A stretch of DNA of 42,266 nt from Alg239-R122 sp041746135. GTDB taxonomy: Bacteria > Pseudomonadota > Alphaproteobacteria > Sphingomonadales > Sphingomonadaceae. This document shows, in pieces, positions 24,117 to 32,614 of the stretch (positions within the stretch are counted from its first letter, which is position 1; every line of letters begins with the position of its first letter). Where the stretch lies: assembly GCA_041746135.1 (NCBI GenBank), contig JBGTHQ010000006.1, positions 1-42,266 on the forward strand, written 5' to 3'. Below the pieces are notes generated by a model. The model did no database searches. It was not told the DNA's origin and saw nothing but the letters and a program-made list of their open reading frames with translations. The translations under genes were made by a program, and so were the position numbers.

Positions 24117-24274
24117 TACGAGATTTCCTTTCACGGGATTGAAGCTATGGGATGTTCATATAGAGAGAAGGGCGCAAATGTCACGGGGGTGGCGGTAAAA
24201 TCATTGCACTTTGGGCCCTGTTGAGCCAAACACTGCCGCATCAGGGACTTGGCTAGCAAGAGAAAGGGCGCGCT

Positions 24275-25696
24275 ATGACGGATCACATCGACGATCTCGC
24301 CGAACGCGAACATGAAGCGCCCGCCGCCCCGCTCGATAATTTCGACGAGGATAACCGGTTGCGCCCCGAATTCGTGCGGCGCGTTACCGATGCGATCGAA
24401 CAAGGCAATGGCGAACAGGCCTATGATCTGGTCGAACCGCTTCATCCCGCCGATATTGCCGATTTGTTCGAGCTGGTCGCCAACGATTATCGCGCGCCGC
24501 TGGCCGCCGCCCTGTCCGATCTTATGGGCGCGGACGTGCTGGCCGAGCTGAATGATTATGTGCGCGACGATATTATCGAATTTCTGCCCCCCGAAATGGT
24601 GGCCGATTTTGCCGCCCAGCTGGAAACCGACGATGCCGTCGCGATTATCGAGGATATGGACCATGGCGAGCAGCAGGCCGTGCTGGCCGAGCTCGATGCC
24701 GAGGATCGCGCCGCGATCGAAAGCGCGCTCGCCTATCCCGAGGAGACCGCCGGCCGGTTGATGCAGCGCGACCTGATTGCCGTGCCCGAACATATGACGG
24801 TTGGCGGTTTGATCGACTATCTGCGCGCATCCGACGATCTTACCACCGAATTCTGGGAAGTGTTTGTCGTCGATCCGGCGCACAAGCCGGTCGGCGCATG
24901 CCAGCTCAGCTGGATATTGCGCACCCCGCGCGACATTTTGCTGACTGATGTAATGAAGCGCGACCAAACCTTGATCCCGGTCGATATGGATCAGGAGGAA
25001 GTCGCCTTGCGCTTCCAGAAATACGCGCTGATCTCCGCCGCCGTGATCGACGAGAATGGCCGCTTGGTCGGGCAGGTTACGGTCGATGACATTATCCATA
25101 TTGTGCAGGAAGAGGCGGGCGAGGATATCCTGCGGCTGTCGGGCGCCGGCGAAGGCGATATTAACGAGCCGATCCGCGACAGTTACGTTGCGCGCGTGCG
25201 CTGGCTGATCGCCAATCTGGGCACCGCTTTGGTCGCCAGCTTCATCATATCGGCCTTTGGCGGCGCGATTGAGCAACTGGTCGCGCTCGCGGTGCTGATG
25301 CCGATCGTCGCTTCGATCGGCGGCAATGCCGGCACGCAGACCATGGCCGTGGCGGTGCGCGCGCTGGCGATGAACCAGCTGACCCAGTCGAACACGCGGC
25401 GGATCGTGATGCGCGAGCTGCGCGTGGCCATGCTGAACGGCGCCACGGTATCGGTCCTGACCGGGCTCGGGACATTCCTGTTCTTCGGCGATGCGATGCT
25501 GGGCGGCGTGATCGCGGTGGCGATATTGATCAACACCATTGTCGCCGGTATGGCCGGGGTGCTGGTGCCCGTCACGCTCGAGCGGCTCGATCAGGATCCG
25601 GCCGTGGCCTCGTCGGTTTTCGTCACCATGATCACCGACAGCATGGGCTTTTTCGCATTTCTGGGCCTCGCCGTCCTAAGCGGGCTGGTCGGCTAG
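24275..25696 (+). CDS. mgtE: magnesium transporter MgtE
   Basis: 473 residues. N-terminal MgtE_N helical domain (LHPADIADLFELVANDYRAPL; VADFAAQLETDDAVAIIEDM), two CBS domains (about 160-285: VVDPAHKPVGACQLSWIL; ISAAVIDENGRLVGQVTVDDIIHIV) and a five-helix channel domain with the signature LMPIVASIGGNAGTQTMAV. Inner-membrane Mg2+ channel gated by intracellular Mg2+ through the N and CBS domains. Divergent from the cyclophilin gene. No Mg2+ riboswitch is recognisable in the 158-bp gap. Confidence 0.95.
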   Translation: MTDHIDDLAEREHEAPAAPLDNFDEDNRLRPEFVRRVTDAIEQGNGEQAYDLVEPLHPADIADLFELVANDYRAPLAAALSDLMGADVLAELNDYVRDDIIEFLPPEMVADFAAQLETDDAVAIIEDMDHGEQQAVLAELDAEDRAAIESALAYPEETAGRLMQRDLIAVPEHMTVGGLIDYLRASDDLTTEFWEVFVVDPAHKPVGACQLSWILRTPRDILLTDVMKRDQTLIPVDMDQEEVALRFQKYALISAAVIDENGRLVGQVTVDDIIHIVQEEAGEDILRLSGAGEGDINEPIRDSYVARVRWLIANLGTALVASFIISAFGGAIEQLVALAVLMPIVASIGGNAGTQTMAVAVRALAMNQLTQSNTRRIVMRELRVAMLNGATVSVLTGLGTFLFFGDAMLGGVIAVAILINTIVAGMAGVLVPVTLERLDQDPAVASSVFVTMITDSMGFFAFLGLAVLSGLVG

Positions 25697-25733
25697 GCTT
25701 GCGTCCTGCGGCCCGGTCCACCACATCAGCACC

Positions 25734-26138
25734 ATGCCGCTTCACATGACCAAGATCGCTTTTCGCAGCGAAAGTCCGGCGACGCTGAAACGCTGGCTGG
25801 AATCGCATATTGCGCAGGGCGAGGCGCGGCTGACCACGCGCTATATGCCGAAACGCCATGCCGATATGGCGGGCGGGTCGCTCTATTGGATCCATACCAG
25901 CACCATCGTCGGGCGCAGTCCGATCCTTGGCTTTATGGAAAACGGCCAGGGCAAGCACTGGATTCGGCTCGAACCGCGGCTGATACCCGTACGCGCCATA
26001 GCGCGCCGCGCGCATCAGGGGTGGCGCTATCTGGAAGACGCCGATGCCCCGCCCGACCTGAGCAGCGTCGAAGCCGATGGCCGCGACGAGATGCCGCCGC
26101 GCATGCTGGGCGAGCTCAGCAAACTCGGACTGGTATAA
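25734..26138 (+). CDS. DUF1489 family protein
   Basis: 134 residues. Contains the features of this alphaproteobacterial family: RYMPKRHADMAGGSLYWIH, VGRSPILGF, HWIRLEPRLIPVRAIARRAHQGWRYLE. Acts unknown; cytosolic, no membrane segment. Widely conserved in the class, which supports the taxonomic reading of the window. ATG 25734 or the second Met (25746) may start translation. It follows mgtE by 37 bases and may be cotranscribed. Confidence 0.85.
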   Translation: MPLHMTKIAFRSESPATLKRWLESHIAQGEARLTTRYMPKRHADMAGGSLYWIHTSTIVGRSPILGFMENGQGKHWIRLEPRLIPVRAIARRAHQGWRYLEDADAPPDLSSVEADGRDEMPPRMLGELSKLGLV

Positions 26139-26212
26139 AGGCAGCCATGCCGGGATTGCTTTGCGATCGCCGCTGATATAGGTGCGCATATAACAGCTGA
26201 GGAAAACGGTAC

Positions 26213-27034
26213 ATGAGCCAAGAGAACACCGAGAATATGGAGATACGCGAGGAAACCGTTTCCGAACAAGCGGTTACAGCGAAAGCCGTGCGCGACATAC
26301 CGTCGATCTGGCTGGGAATATCCTGGGTGCTGCTGTTCCTGGGTCTGCAGATTATCATGAGCGTTATCGCCGTCGTCATATTGGGCGTTCTTCATGCGAT
26401 GGAGCCCGGTGCCGACACGGCGTCGCTGCAAACGAGCTTTACCGACATGAAGAGGATCGCTGCGCCGCTGCTTTGGGCGTTGACACTGTCCAATATGGTT
26501 GTGATCGGCATTTCCCTGCTTTACCTGCGCAAGGGCGCGCGATGGAACCGGGCAGGCCTGGATAACTGGAGCAGGATCTCGCCCGCTGCCACCATCGGCA
26601 TCGCTATTGGCGTGATGGCGGTCAGTTACATTTTCAATTACATCTATGCGACTTATATATTCCCCGATGTCAATATCCAAGCAGTTACCCGCGACTTTTT
26701 TGCCGCCTTGCCGGATACCGCGGGCAATGCCGTGTTATTGTTCGTGGCAGTGGCCATTGTCGCCCCGATTGCCGAGGAACTGGTATTTCGTGGTTTCCTG
26801 CAAAACAGCCTGATGCAGCATATGCCCGCATGGGGCGCGATCGGCATCGCGTCGATCATATTCGGCGCGATCCATTTCGATCCCTATGCTTTTCCCGTTC
26901 TGGTACTGATGGGTGCCGCGTTCGGCTATCTCTATCATCGCACCGGATCCATGCGGGTCAATATTGCCGCGCATGTACTCAACAATGCGCTGGCGATTTC
27001 CATTCCCTATGCCATGGACAAATTCGGCTTTTAA
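26213..27034 (+). CDS. CPBP family intramembrane metalloprotease
   Basis: 273 residues with about seven to eight hydrophobic segments after a charged N-terminal stretch. The CPBP/Rce1 motifs are visible: Glu-Glu in IAPIAEELVFRGFLQNSL and the later FGAIHFDPYAF and LNNALAISI. In bacteria such proteins are abortive peptidases, bacteriocin-immunity or prenyl-protein-type proteases; the substrate here is unknown. Stands alone between DUF1489 and the convergent FrnE-like gene, with no bacteriocin-like ORF seen nearby. Confidence 0.88.
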   Translation: MSQENTENMEIREETVSEQAVTAKAVRDIPSIWLGISWVLLFLGLQIIMSVIAVVILGVLHAMEPGADTASLQTSFTDMKRIAAPLLWALTLSNMVVIGISLLYLRKGARWNRAGLDNWSRISPAATIGIAIGVMAVSYIFNYIYATYIFPDVNIQAVTRDFFAALPDTAGNAVLLFVAVAIVAPIAEELVFRGFLQNSLMQHMPAWGAIGIASIIFGAIHFDPYAFPVLVLMGAAFGYLYHRTGSMRVNIAAHVLNNALAISIPYAMDKFGF

Positions 27035-27060
27035 GGCTGCCAGTCTGGTAAAGCTGCCAG

Positions 27061-27720
27061 TCAGGCCGCTTTGGTCATCACATTGCGGATGACGCGCTCG
27101 AACGTTTCGGCATCCTGCGCGCCGGGCACCATATATTTGCCGTCGAAAATAATCGCGGGCACGCCGTTAATATCGCGTTCGCGCCACATATTCTGTTCGG
27201 CGCGCACAGCGGCGATATGACCGGTATCGGTCAGTTTCGCCTTTGCAGCTTCCCGGTCCAGCCCGATGCTCGCCGCTATATCCAGCACTATGTCGCTGTC
27301 ATTCAGATCGGCATTGTCCTGAAAATACGCTTTGAAAAACGCCATTTTCAGTTCGGTCTGTTTGGCAGGACCCATGTCCGCGCCGACCCAGCTGAGCAAC
27401 AGATGCGCCTTGAAGGTATTGCGCACGCGCGACTCCGGGGTGAAGTTGAAATCGAAACCCAGCTCTGCACCGACCCCCGCCATGCGCTCGCGCGTCTGCC
27501 GGCTTTGCTCCTTGGTGGTGCCGTATTTGCGCGCGATATGGTCGCCGCTATTTTCGCCTTCGGGCGGCATGTCGGGATTGAGCTCGAACGGGTGCCAATG
27601 AGTCTCGGCATCAACATCGTCGCCCAGATTGGCCAGCGCCTTTTGCACCTGTTTATAGCCGATAATGCACCACGGACAGGCGACATCCGACACGATATCG
27701 ATACGCAGTTTATGAGCCAT
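27061..27720 (-). CDS. DsbA-family oxidoreductase, FrnE-like
   Basis: 219 residues, cytosolic (no signal). Thioredoxin-like with N-terminal Cys15-Pro-Trp-Cys18 (SDVACPWCIIGYKQ), followed by a helical insertion and the cis-Pro region INGVPAIIFDGKYMVPGAQDAE. This layout is that of FrnE / 2-hydroxychromene-2-carboxylate isomerase-like DsbA members. Disulfide handling in oxidative stress is likely, polyketide-related isomerase activity less so. Encoded 21 bases after nudC. Confidence 0.9.
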   Translation of the reverse strand: MAHKLRIDIVSDVACPWCIIGYKQVQKALANLGDDVDAETHWHPFELNPDMPPEGENSGDHIARKYGTTKEQSRQTRERMAGVGAELGFDFNFTPESRVRNTFKAHLLLSWVGADMGPAKQTELKMAFFKAYFQDNADLNDSDIVLDIAASIGLDREAAKAKLTDTGHIAAVRAEQNMWRERDINGVPAIIFDGKYMVPGAQDAETFERVIRNVMTKAA

Positions 27721-27741
27721 GTGAATATCTCCCTTATGCCA

Positions 27742-28647
27742 TCAACCCTTGGAACTCAGCCAGTGTTCCAATAAATTATAGGCGATGGCAAAGGGCGGCG
27801 GCGCGATAAAGGGGGCGTCTTCCTCCCCGTTCATTGCCGCGCGAACCCCGGCCTCGCTGAACCAGGCCGCCTCCTCGATCTCGGTCAGGTCAAGCGTCAA
27901 TGCAGGATCGTCGGTCATGCTGATGCAGGCGATCATCAGCGACGAGGGGAACGGCCAAGGCTGGCTGGCGACATAGCGCACGTCGCGCACGCAGATACCC
28001 GCTTCCTCATGCAGTTCGCGCGCGACGCCTTCCTCGATACTTTCGCCGGGTTCGATAAAGCCAGCCAGTGCCGAGAAACGCTTGGCGGGAAAACGCGGCT
28101 GGCGGCCGAGCAAAACCTTGCCATCATGTTCGGCCAGCATGATCGCGACCGGGTCGACGCGCGGGAAATGTTCGGCGCCGCAGCCGCCTGCATTCTTTTG
28201 GCAATGCCGTGCCCAGCCGCCTTTTTGCAAAACGGTGCCATGGCCGCAATTGGCGCAGAATCGGTGCCGCGCATGCCAGTCAACCAGACTGCGCGCACCG
28301 CCATATAAAGCGAGCTGTTCGGGCGGCAGCGCCATCAGCCCCTGCCACAGGCGGGGATTGGCATGACCGGTATCGCCCTGCCCTGCGGCCCGTATTTCCG
28401 CAAAACACGGCACATCGCCGTCCAGCCCGAGAAATGCGAAGTCGCTATCCTCGCCGGCTTCGGCCAGGGTGCACCAGCACAGTTCGCCCGCCGCGTCGAA
28501 CGCCGGATCGAGTCCGTCCATTTTCAGCAACCGCGCGCGGAAAGTCATCAGCTGTGCCAGCTTGTCCGCATCGACACGGATCTGGTCGGTGCGCGCGATC
28601 GTCGCGCCGGTCAGCCCCGGCTTCGTAAAAGTCGCCGTCACGCTCAA
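27742..28647 (-). CDS. nudC: NAD+ diphosphatase / RNA deNADding hydrolase
   Basis: 301 residues. Zinc ribbon with Cys131, Cys134, Cys149 and Cys156 (CANCGHG...CQKNAGGC), then the Nudix box at 196-218 (GFIEPGESIEEGVARELHEEAGI) and the NudC-specific SQPWPFPSSLM motif. Cleaves NAD(H) and NAD caps of RNA to the mononucleotide. Its ATG overlaps the end of the serine hydrolase upstream (28644-28647), so the genes are cotranscribed: hydrolase, nudC, frnE-like. Confidence 0.95.
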   Translation of the reverse strand: MSVTATFTKPGLTGATIARTDQIRVDADKLAQLMTFRARLLKMDGLDPAFDAAGELCWCTLAEAGEDSDFAFLGLDGDVPCFAEIRAAGQGDTGHANPRLWQGLMALPPEQLALYGGARSLVDWHARHRFCANCGHGTVLQKGGWARHCQKNAGGCGAEHFPRVDPVAIMLAEHDGKVLLGRQPRFPAKRFSALAGFIEPGESIEEGVARELHEEAGICVRDVRYVASQPWPFPSSLMIACISMTDDPALTLDLTEIEEAAWFSEAGVRAAMNGEEDAPFIAPPPFAIAYNLLEHWLSSKG

Positions 28648-29954
28648 CCCATCAGGTCGCGGTAGACCAGTAACGGGAATTCGCGCTGGAACGGATAGGC
28701 GTCCGCCGGCATATATTGCGTGTAGCCCGCGGCGCGGAAGCCGCGAACATTGTCGACAAATGCCACTGTGCCGGCGGCGCCGCCCCAGCCATAGGTGCCC
28801 TTGGGTCCATTGGCGGTGCCCAGCCCGACGCGGCCGCCCGCACCAAAGCCCTGTCCCTCGACCCAGGTGCCGGTAAGGTCGATGCCCTGTGGTAGCAGGT
28901 TCGACATGCCCAGCATCGCCGCGCGCTCCGACAGGAGGCGCGTGCCATCGAGCATACCTTTGCCCAGCAACATCGAGAGGAAACGGTCATAATCATAGGC
29001 AGAACTGACCAGCCCAGCGCCGCCAAACGGGAATGCCGGTTTGTCGGTGAAAATGCTGTCATTGCCGGGATCGACCGGGAACAGCACCGGTCCGATCGGC
29101 GCATAGTTGGTCGCCAGCCGCGGAGCCTCGCTTTTCGGAACCTGAAAATAGGTGGAATTCATGCCAAGCGGCGCGAACATTCTGGTTTTGAGGAACTGGC
29201 CGAATTCCATACCCGATGCCTGCTGAATCACATAGCCCATCAGGTCGAGCCCGATCGAATAGCTCCATTTTGTGCCCGGCTCTGCGATCAGCGGCAATGT
29301 TGCCAGCCGCTTGGAAAACTCGGCGATCGACGGTGTGGGGGCGGGCACCGAAAAGCCCGGAAGCTGCTGCCTGCTGACCGAACCGGGCGCGATGCCGAGC
29401 CGGTTATATTCCTCCAGCAGCGGCCCTTTGGTAATGATATTATAGCCAAGACCGGCCGTGTGCGTCAGCAGGTGGCGAATGGTCATTTGCGTCCTGGCGG
29501 GCCGCGCGTTCAGGCTTTTTGCGCCATTGACCAGCACTTGCATATTGGCGAATTCGGGCAGGATATCGGACACCGGTGTGTCGAGCGTGAACTTGCCCTC
29601 GTCGATCAGCATCATCGCGGCCATGCCGGTTACCGGCTTGGTCATCGAATAGATGCGCCATAACGTATCCTTGTTTACCGGGCGCGGATTGTCGAGCGCC
29701 AGCGTGCCTTGGGTAATATATTGCGGATCAGCGGTACCGAAACCAATCGCGCTCATCATGCCGGCGACTTTCTTTTGCGCGACATAGCGCTGCATTTCGG
29801 CGGTGAGCAAAGCAAAGTCGGGCTGCGCGGCCAATGCCTGCGCGGTCAGGGCCTGCGAAGCACAGCCTGCCGTCGTCGCAGCAAGACCCATCAGGCCAGC
29901 AGAGCGAAGCAGGTTGCGGCGGCTGAGCGCCAGTTTCGTTACATATTCGGTCAT
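28644..29954 (-). CDS. serine hydrolase, class C beta-lactamase / family VIII esterase type
   Basis: 436 residues. The start (LSRRNLLRSAGLMGLAATTAGC) has a twin-arginine pattern and a Cys after TAG, so Tat export with possible lipidation. The serine-beta-lactamase-fold motifs are S-x-x-K as SMTK (WRIYSMTKPVTGMAAMM), the Tyr motif in WSYSIGLDLMGY and a WGG in YGWGGAAGT in place of the lactamase KTG. WGG is typical of family VIII carboxylesterases, so ester hydrolysis is more likely than beta-lactam resistance. Substrate unknown. Confidence 0.88.
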   Translation of the reverse strand: MTEYVTKLALSRRNLLRSAGLMGLAATTAGCASQALTAQALAAQPDFALLTAEMQRYVAQKKVAGMMSAIGFGTADPQYITQGTLALDNPRPVNKDTLWRIYSMTKPVTGMAAMMLIDEGKFTLDTPVSDILPEFANMQVLVNGAKSLNARPARTQMTIRHLLTHTAGLGYNIITKGPLLEEYNRLGIAPGSVSRQQLPGFSVPAPTPSIAEFSKRLATLPLIAEPGTKWSYSIGLDLMGYVIQQASGMEFGQFLKTRMFAPLGMNSTYFQVPKSEAPRLATNYAPIGPVLFPVDPGNDSIFTDKPAFPFGGAGLVSSAYDYDRFLSMLLGKGMLDGTRLLSERAAMLGMSNLLPQGIDLTGTWVEGQGFGAGGRVGLGTANGPKGTYGWGGAAGTVAFVDNVRGFRAAGYTQYMPADAYPFQREFPLLVYRDLMG

Positions 29955-29996
29955 GGGCTTCTCTCTTCCAATTGCACGCCGCGTAATCCGGCGCTT

Positions 29997-31091
29997 TCAG
30001 TTTTTTGCGGCAGCCTGTGCGGCTTTAACAAATAAAGTCGGCAGTCCGGCCTCGTCCAGCCTGTCCACCGGCCACCATGTCCCGTGACTGGGTAACAGAT
30101 TGAAATCTTTACCGCCATATCGGGCCAAATCAAGCACTAGCGAAAAATGGGTGAATACATGGTGCACGGCATCGGTCTGTATACGCCATGGCCCCGCCAG
30201 CGGTGCGTCGTCCGCAGCTGGCCCACTTCCGTTACGGCGGACGGACCAGTCGTCCGATGGCAGCGCGCGCATGCCAGCCAGCATTCCCGTCTTCGCACGC
30301 GTGACGAGCCAGATATTTTCGCCGCGTTCGATCCAGAAAACTGTGCCGCGGCGTTCGGGCTTTGCCTTTTTGGGAGCTTTTACGGGAAAGTCTGTCGCAG
30401 CGTTGGCGCGATAGGCGGCGCATTCGCCACTGAGCGGACATCGCGGACAATCGGGCTCACGGACACGGCATATCGTCGCGCCCAGATCCATCATCGCCTG
30501 CGCAAAATCGCCCGCGCGCGTATCGGGTGTAATCGTATCGGTGGCTGCGCGGATCAACGGCCGGGCCGCGGGCAAAGGGGTTGCGATGGCAAAGAGCCGC
30601 GCCACCACCCGCTCGACATTGGCATCGACGACGACCGCGCGTTCGCCAAACGCGATCGCGGCAATTGCCGCCGCAGTATAGGCACCGATACCGGGCAGCT
30701 TGCGCAATTCGGCCTCGCTTGCCGGAAACTTCCCACCCAGTTCGTCCGCGACATGGCGCGCGCATTTCAGCAAATTGCGGGCGCGTGCATAATAGCCGAG
30801 CCCCGCCCATGCCGCCATAATGTCGGCATTGGGTGCCGCGGCCAGTTGTCCGGCCGTAGGCCAGCGCGCCAGAAATTTCGCGAAATACGGCTTTACCGCT
30901 GCCACTGTCGTCTGCTGCAACATGATTTCCGACAGCCAGACATGATAGGGATCTGGCCAATTGGTGCCGGGCAAGGCCCGCCACGGCAACGCGCGTGCAT
31001 GGATATCGTACCAAGCGAGCAGCGGGGCGGATATCCGGGCAGAGGCAGTCCCCGGTTTTTCGATAATATACGCTTTAGCCTTGGCGGTCAT
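29997..31091 (-). CDS. mutY: A/G-specific adenine DNA glycosylase
   Basis: 364 residues; removes A mispaired with 8-oxoguanine. The catalytic Glu55 is in WLSEIMLQQTTVAAV, the helix-hairpin-helix is LPGIGAYTAAAIAAIAFG, catalytic Asp156 is in VVDANVERV, and the 4Fe-4S ligands are Cys208, Cys215, Cys218 and Cys224 (C-x6-C-x2-C-x5-C). A C-terminal Nudix-like domain (GTVFWIERGENIWLV; VHHVFTHFSL) reads 8-oxoG. Normal length. Divergent from the DUF721 gene with only about 14-29 bases between starts, so promoters overlap the coding ends. Confidence 0.96.
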   Translation of the reverse strand: MTAKAKAYIIEKPGTASARISAPLLAWYDIHARALPWRALPGTNWPDPYHVWLSEIMLQQTTVAAVKPYFAKFLARWPTAGQLAAAPNADIMAAWAGLGYYARARNLLKCARHVADELGGKFPASEAELRKLPGIGAYTAAAIAAIAFGERAVVVDANVERVVARLFAIATPLPAARPLIRAATDTITPDTRAGDFAQAMMDLGATICRVREPDCPRCPLSGECAAYRANAATDFPVKAPKKAKPERRGTVFWIERGENIWLVTRAKTGMLAGMRALPSDDWSVRRNGSGPAADDAPLAGPWRIQTDAVHHVFTHFSLVLDLARYGGKDFNLLPSHGTWWPVDRLDEAGLPTLFVKAAQAAAKN

Positions 31092-31105
31092 GGCGCGGCT
31101 ATGCC

Positions 31106-31711
31106 ATGATGCGCCCGATCATGGAAAGCGATAAAACCAAAACCGGTTCGGGCCGCAAAGCTGCGAAAAAAACCGCGCCCAAAAAGGCGGCGAAAGCCAA
31201 GCCCAAGCCGTATCAGCGTCCGCGCGGCGGCGCAGCCCGATCGATATCGGACCTGATGCCCGAAATTGGCCGCGCGGCGTTTCGCAAATTCGGTTTCGTG
31301 CAAAGCTCGGTCGTAACACGCTGGCCGGAAATTGCGGGCGAGCGCTACGCTGCCATCTCGCTACCCGAATCGATCCGCTTCCCCTATGGCAAAAAGTCGG
31401 ACGGCACGCTGAACCTGATCGTATCGGGCGCGCATGCGGTGTTGATACAGCATGTGATGCCCGAGATTATCGAGCGGGTGAACCGGTTTTTCGGTTATAA
31501 TGCAGTGAGCAAAGTCAAGATGCGGCAGGGCGTGGTGGCACCGCCCAAAAGCCCGCGGGCACGTGACACGCCGCCGCCCTCGCTCAAACCCATTCCCATG
31601 GAACTGGGCGAAAGCCTGCGCGATATCGGCGATCCAGAACTGCTCGAGGTCCTGCAGGCGCTCGCCCGCGGGATGGCCGATCAAAGCCCTGACGGAGATA
31701 GCGAGCCATAG
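31106..31711 (+). CDS. DUF721 family protein, DciA-like
   Basis: About 196-201 residues. A Lys/Ala/Pro-rich basic N-terminus (KAAKKTAPKKAAKAKPKPYQ) likely contacts nucleic acid. The DUF721 core follows (ISDLMPEIGRAAFRKFGF; WPEIAGERYAAISLPESIRFP; LNLIVSGAHAVLIQHVMPEIIERVNRFFGY). DUF721 includes DciA, a loader of the replicative helicase in bacteria without DnaC; that function is inferred from the family. Starts at 31106, 31109 or 31121 are all possible. The C-terminal tail is Pro-rich and probably disordered. Confidence 0.82.
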   Translation: MMRPIMESDKTKTGSGRKAAKKTAPKKAAKAKPKPYQRPRGGAARSISDLMPEIGRAAFRKFGFVQSSVVTRWPEIAGERYAAISLPESIRFPYGKKSDGTLNLIVSGAHAVLIQHVMPEIIERVNRFFGYNAVSKVKMRQGVVAPPKSPRARDTPPPSLKPIPMELGESLRDIGDPELLEVLQALARGMADQSPDGDSEP

Positions 31712-31851
31712 CGAGACTGTACCACCGGTATGTGGGCATGGTTGAATTCCCGCCAGATTTGCGCCGTTTGGCCAAAAATGCTGGCATCGCTCGGCAACAG
31801 CCGATAACATTGCACCAAATCTCATGAGAATCTCGATAAGGACATCTCCCT

Positions 31852-32592
31852 ATGCGTAAAATACTTACCGTTTCGTCGTTGGCCCTCGCTCTGACACTCG
31901 CAGGTTGCGGCGATAGCGAAGCCACGTCACCCCAGCTTTCCGGCGAACCGATCGAAACGGTAAGCGCCCCGCAGGGACAGGAATGGAGCCAGGTCGTTGC
32001 CAAGTCCGATGTCAACGGCTATGTCATGGGCAATCCCGATGCCCCGGTTAAACTGGTCGAATATGGCGCGATAACCTGCCCCGGCTGCGCACAATTCCAC
32101 AAGGATTCCGAAGCCGATATCAAGCAAATGGTGGATTCGGGCAGGGTCTCGTTCGAATTCCGCCCTTTCCTGGTCCACGGCATTCAGGATCTGCCCGGCT
32201 TCCTGCTGGCACAATGCAACGGCCCGGAAGCATTTTTCGGACTGGCGGGGCGGCTATATGATGACCAGCAGGTCTGGCTGGGCAAGCTGAGCGGCCTGAC
32301 CCCGGCGGAAGAAGCCGCATTCGAAGCGGCGCAGCCGGCCGGCAAGATCAACATCATCGCCGACAAGATGGAGCTGGTCGATTTCGTCAAACCGTTGGGC
32401 GTCAGCGAGGATGCCGCCCGCAGCTGCCTGTCCGACAAACAGGCAATGGACGAACTGGTCGCGCTGACCGAGAAAACGTCCAATGAAGGCGTGGTCAGAG
32501 GCACGCCCACGCTGCTCGTCAACGGCAAGGTCGTGGATGGCGCCAACTGGAATCCCGTAAAGTCGGCGATCGAGGCCGCCGGGGCACGGTAA
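31852..32592 (+). CDS. DsbA-like thiol:disulfide lipoprotein
   Basis: 246 residues. Lipobox LAGC (Cys19), so membrane-anchored and facing the periplasm. The thioredoxin-like domain has Cys76-Pro-Gly-Cys79 (EYGAITCPGCAQFH) and a cis-Pro in VRGTPTLLVNG; a helical insert separates them, as in DsbA/ScsC-like Thioredoxin_4 proteins. Expected to form or shuffle disulfides in exported proteins. smc follows 22 bases downstream; the DsbA-smc order recurs in sphingomonads to my knowledge but is not a functional link. The 140 bases upstream (31712-31851) hold no gene. Confidence 0.9.
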   Translation: MRKILTVSSLALALTLAGCGDSEATSPQLSGEPIETVSAPQGQEWSQVVAKSDVNGYVMGNPDAPVKLVEYGAITCPGCAQFHKDSEADIKQMVDSGRVSFEFRPFLVHGIQDLPGFLLAQCNGPEAFFGLAGRLYDDQQVWLGKLSGLTPAEEAAFEAAQPAGKINIIADKMELVDFVKPLGVSEDAARSCLSDKQAMDELVALTEKTSNEGVVRGTPTLLVNGKVVDGANWNPVKSAIEAAGAR

Positions 32593-32614
32593 ACACGCAA
32601 GGGGATGATATTGC

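Noticed and set aside
24117..24274. Mg2+ riboswitch before mgtE
   Set aside because: The gap is short and shows no conserved M-box core or terminator-type hairpin.
24131..25276. 381-codon minus-strand ORF
   Set aside because: Antisense to mgtE, which shows domains and motifs in order; the antisense frame is rich in His/Gln/Gly repeats typical of complement frames.
28644..29954. Beta-lactamase resistance gene
   Set aside because: KTG box is replaced by WGG and the neighbours are housekeeping genes; an esterase-like role fits better.
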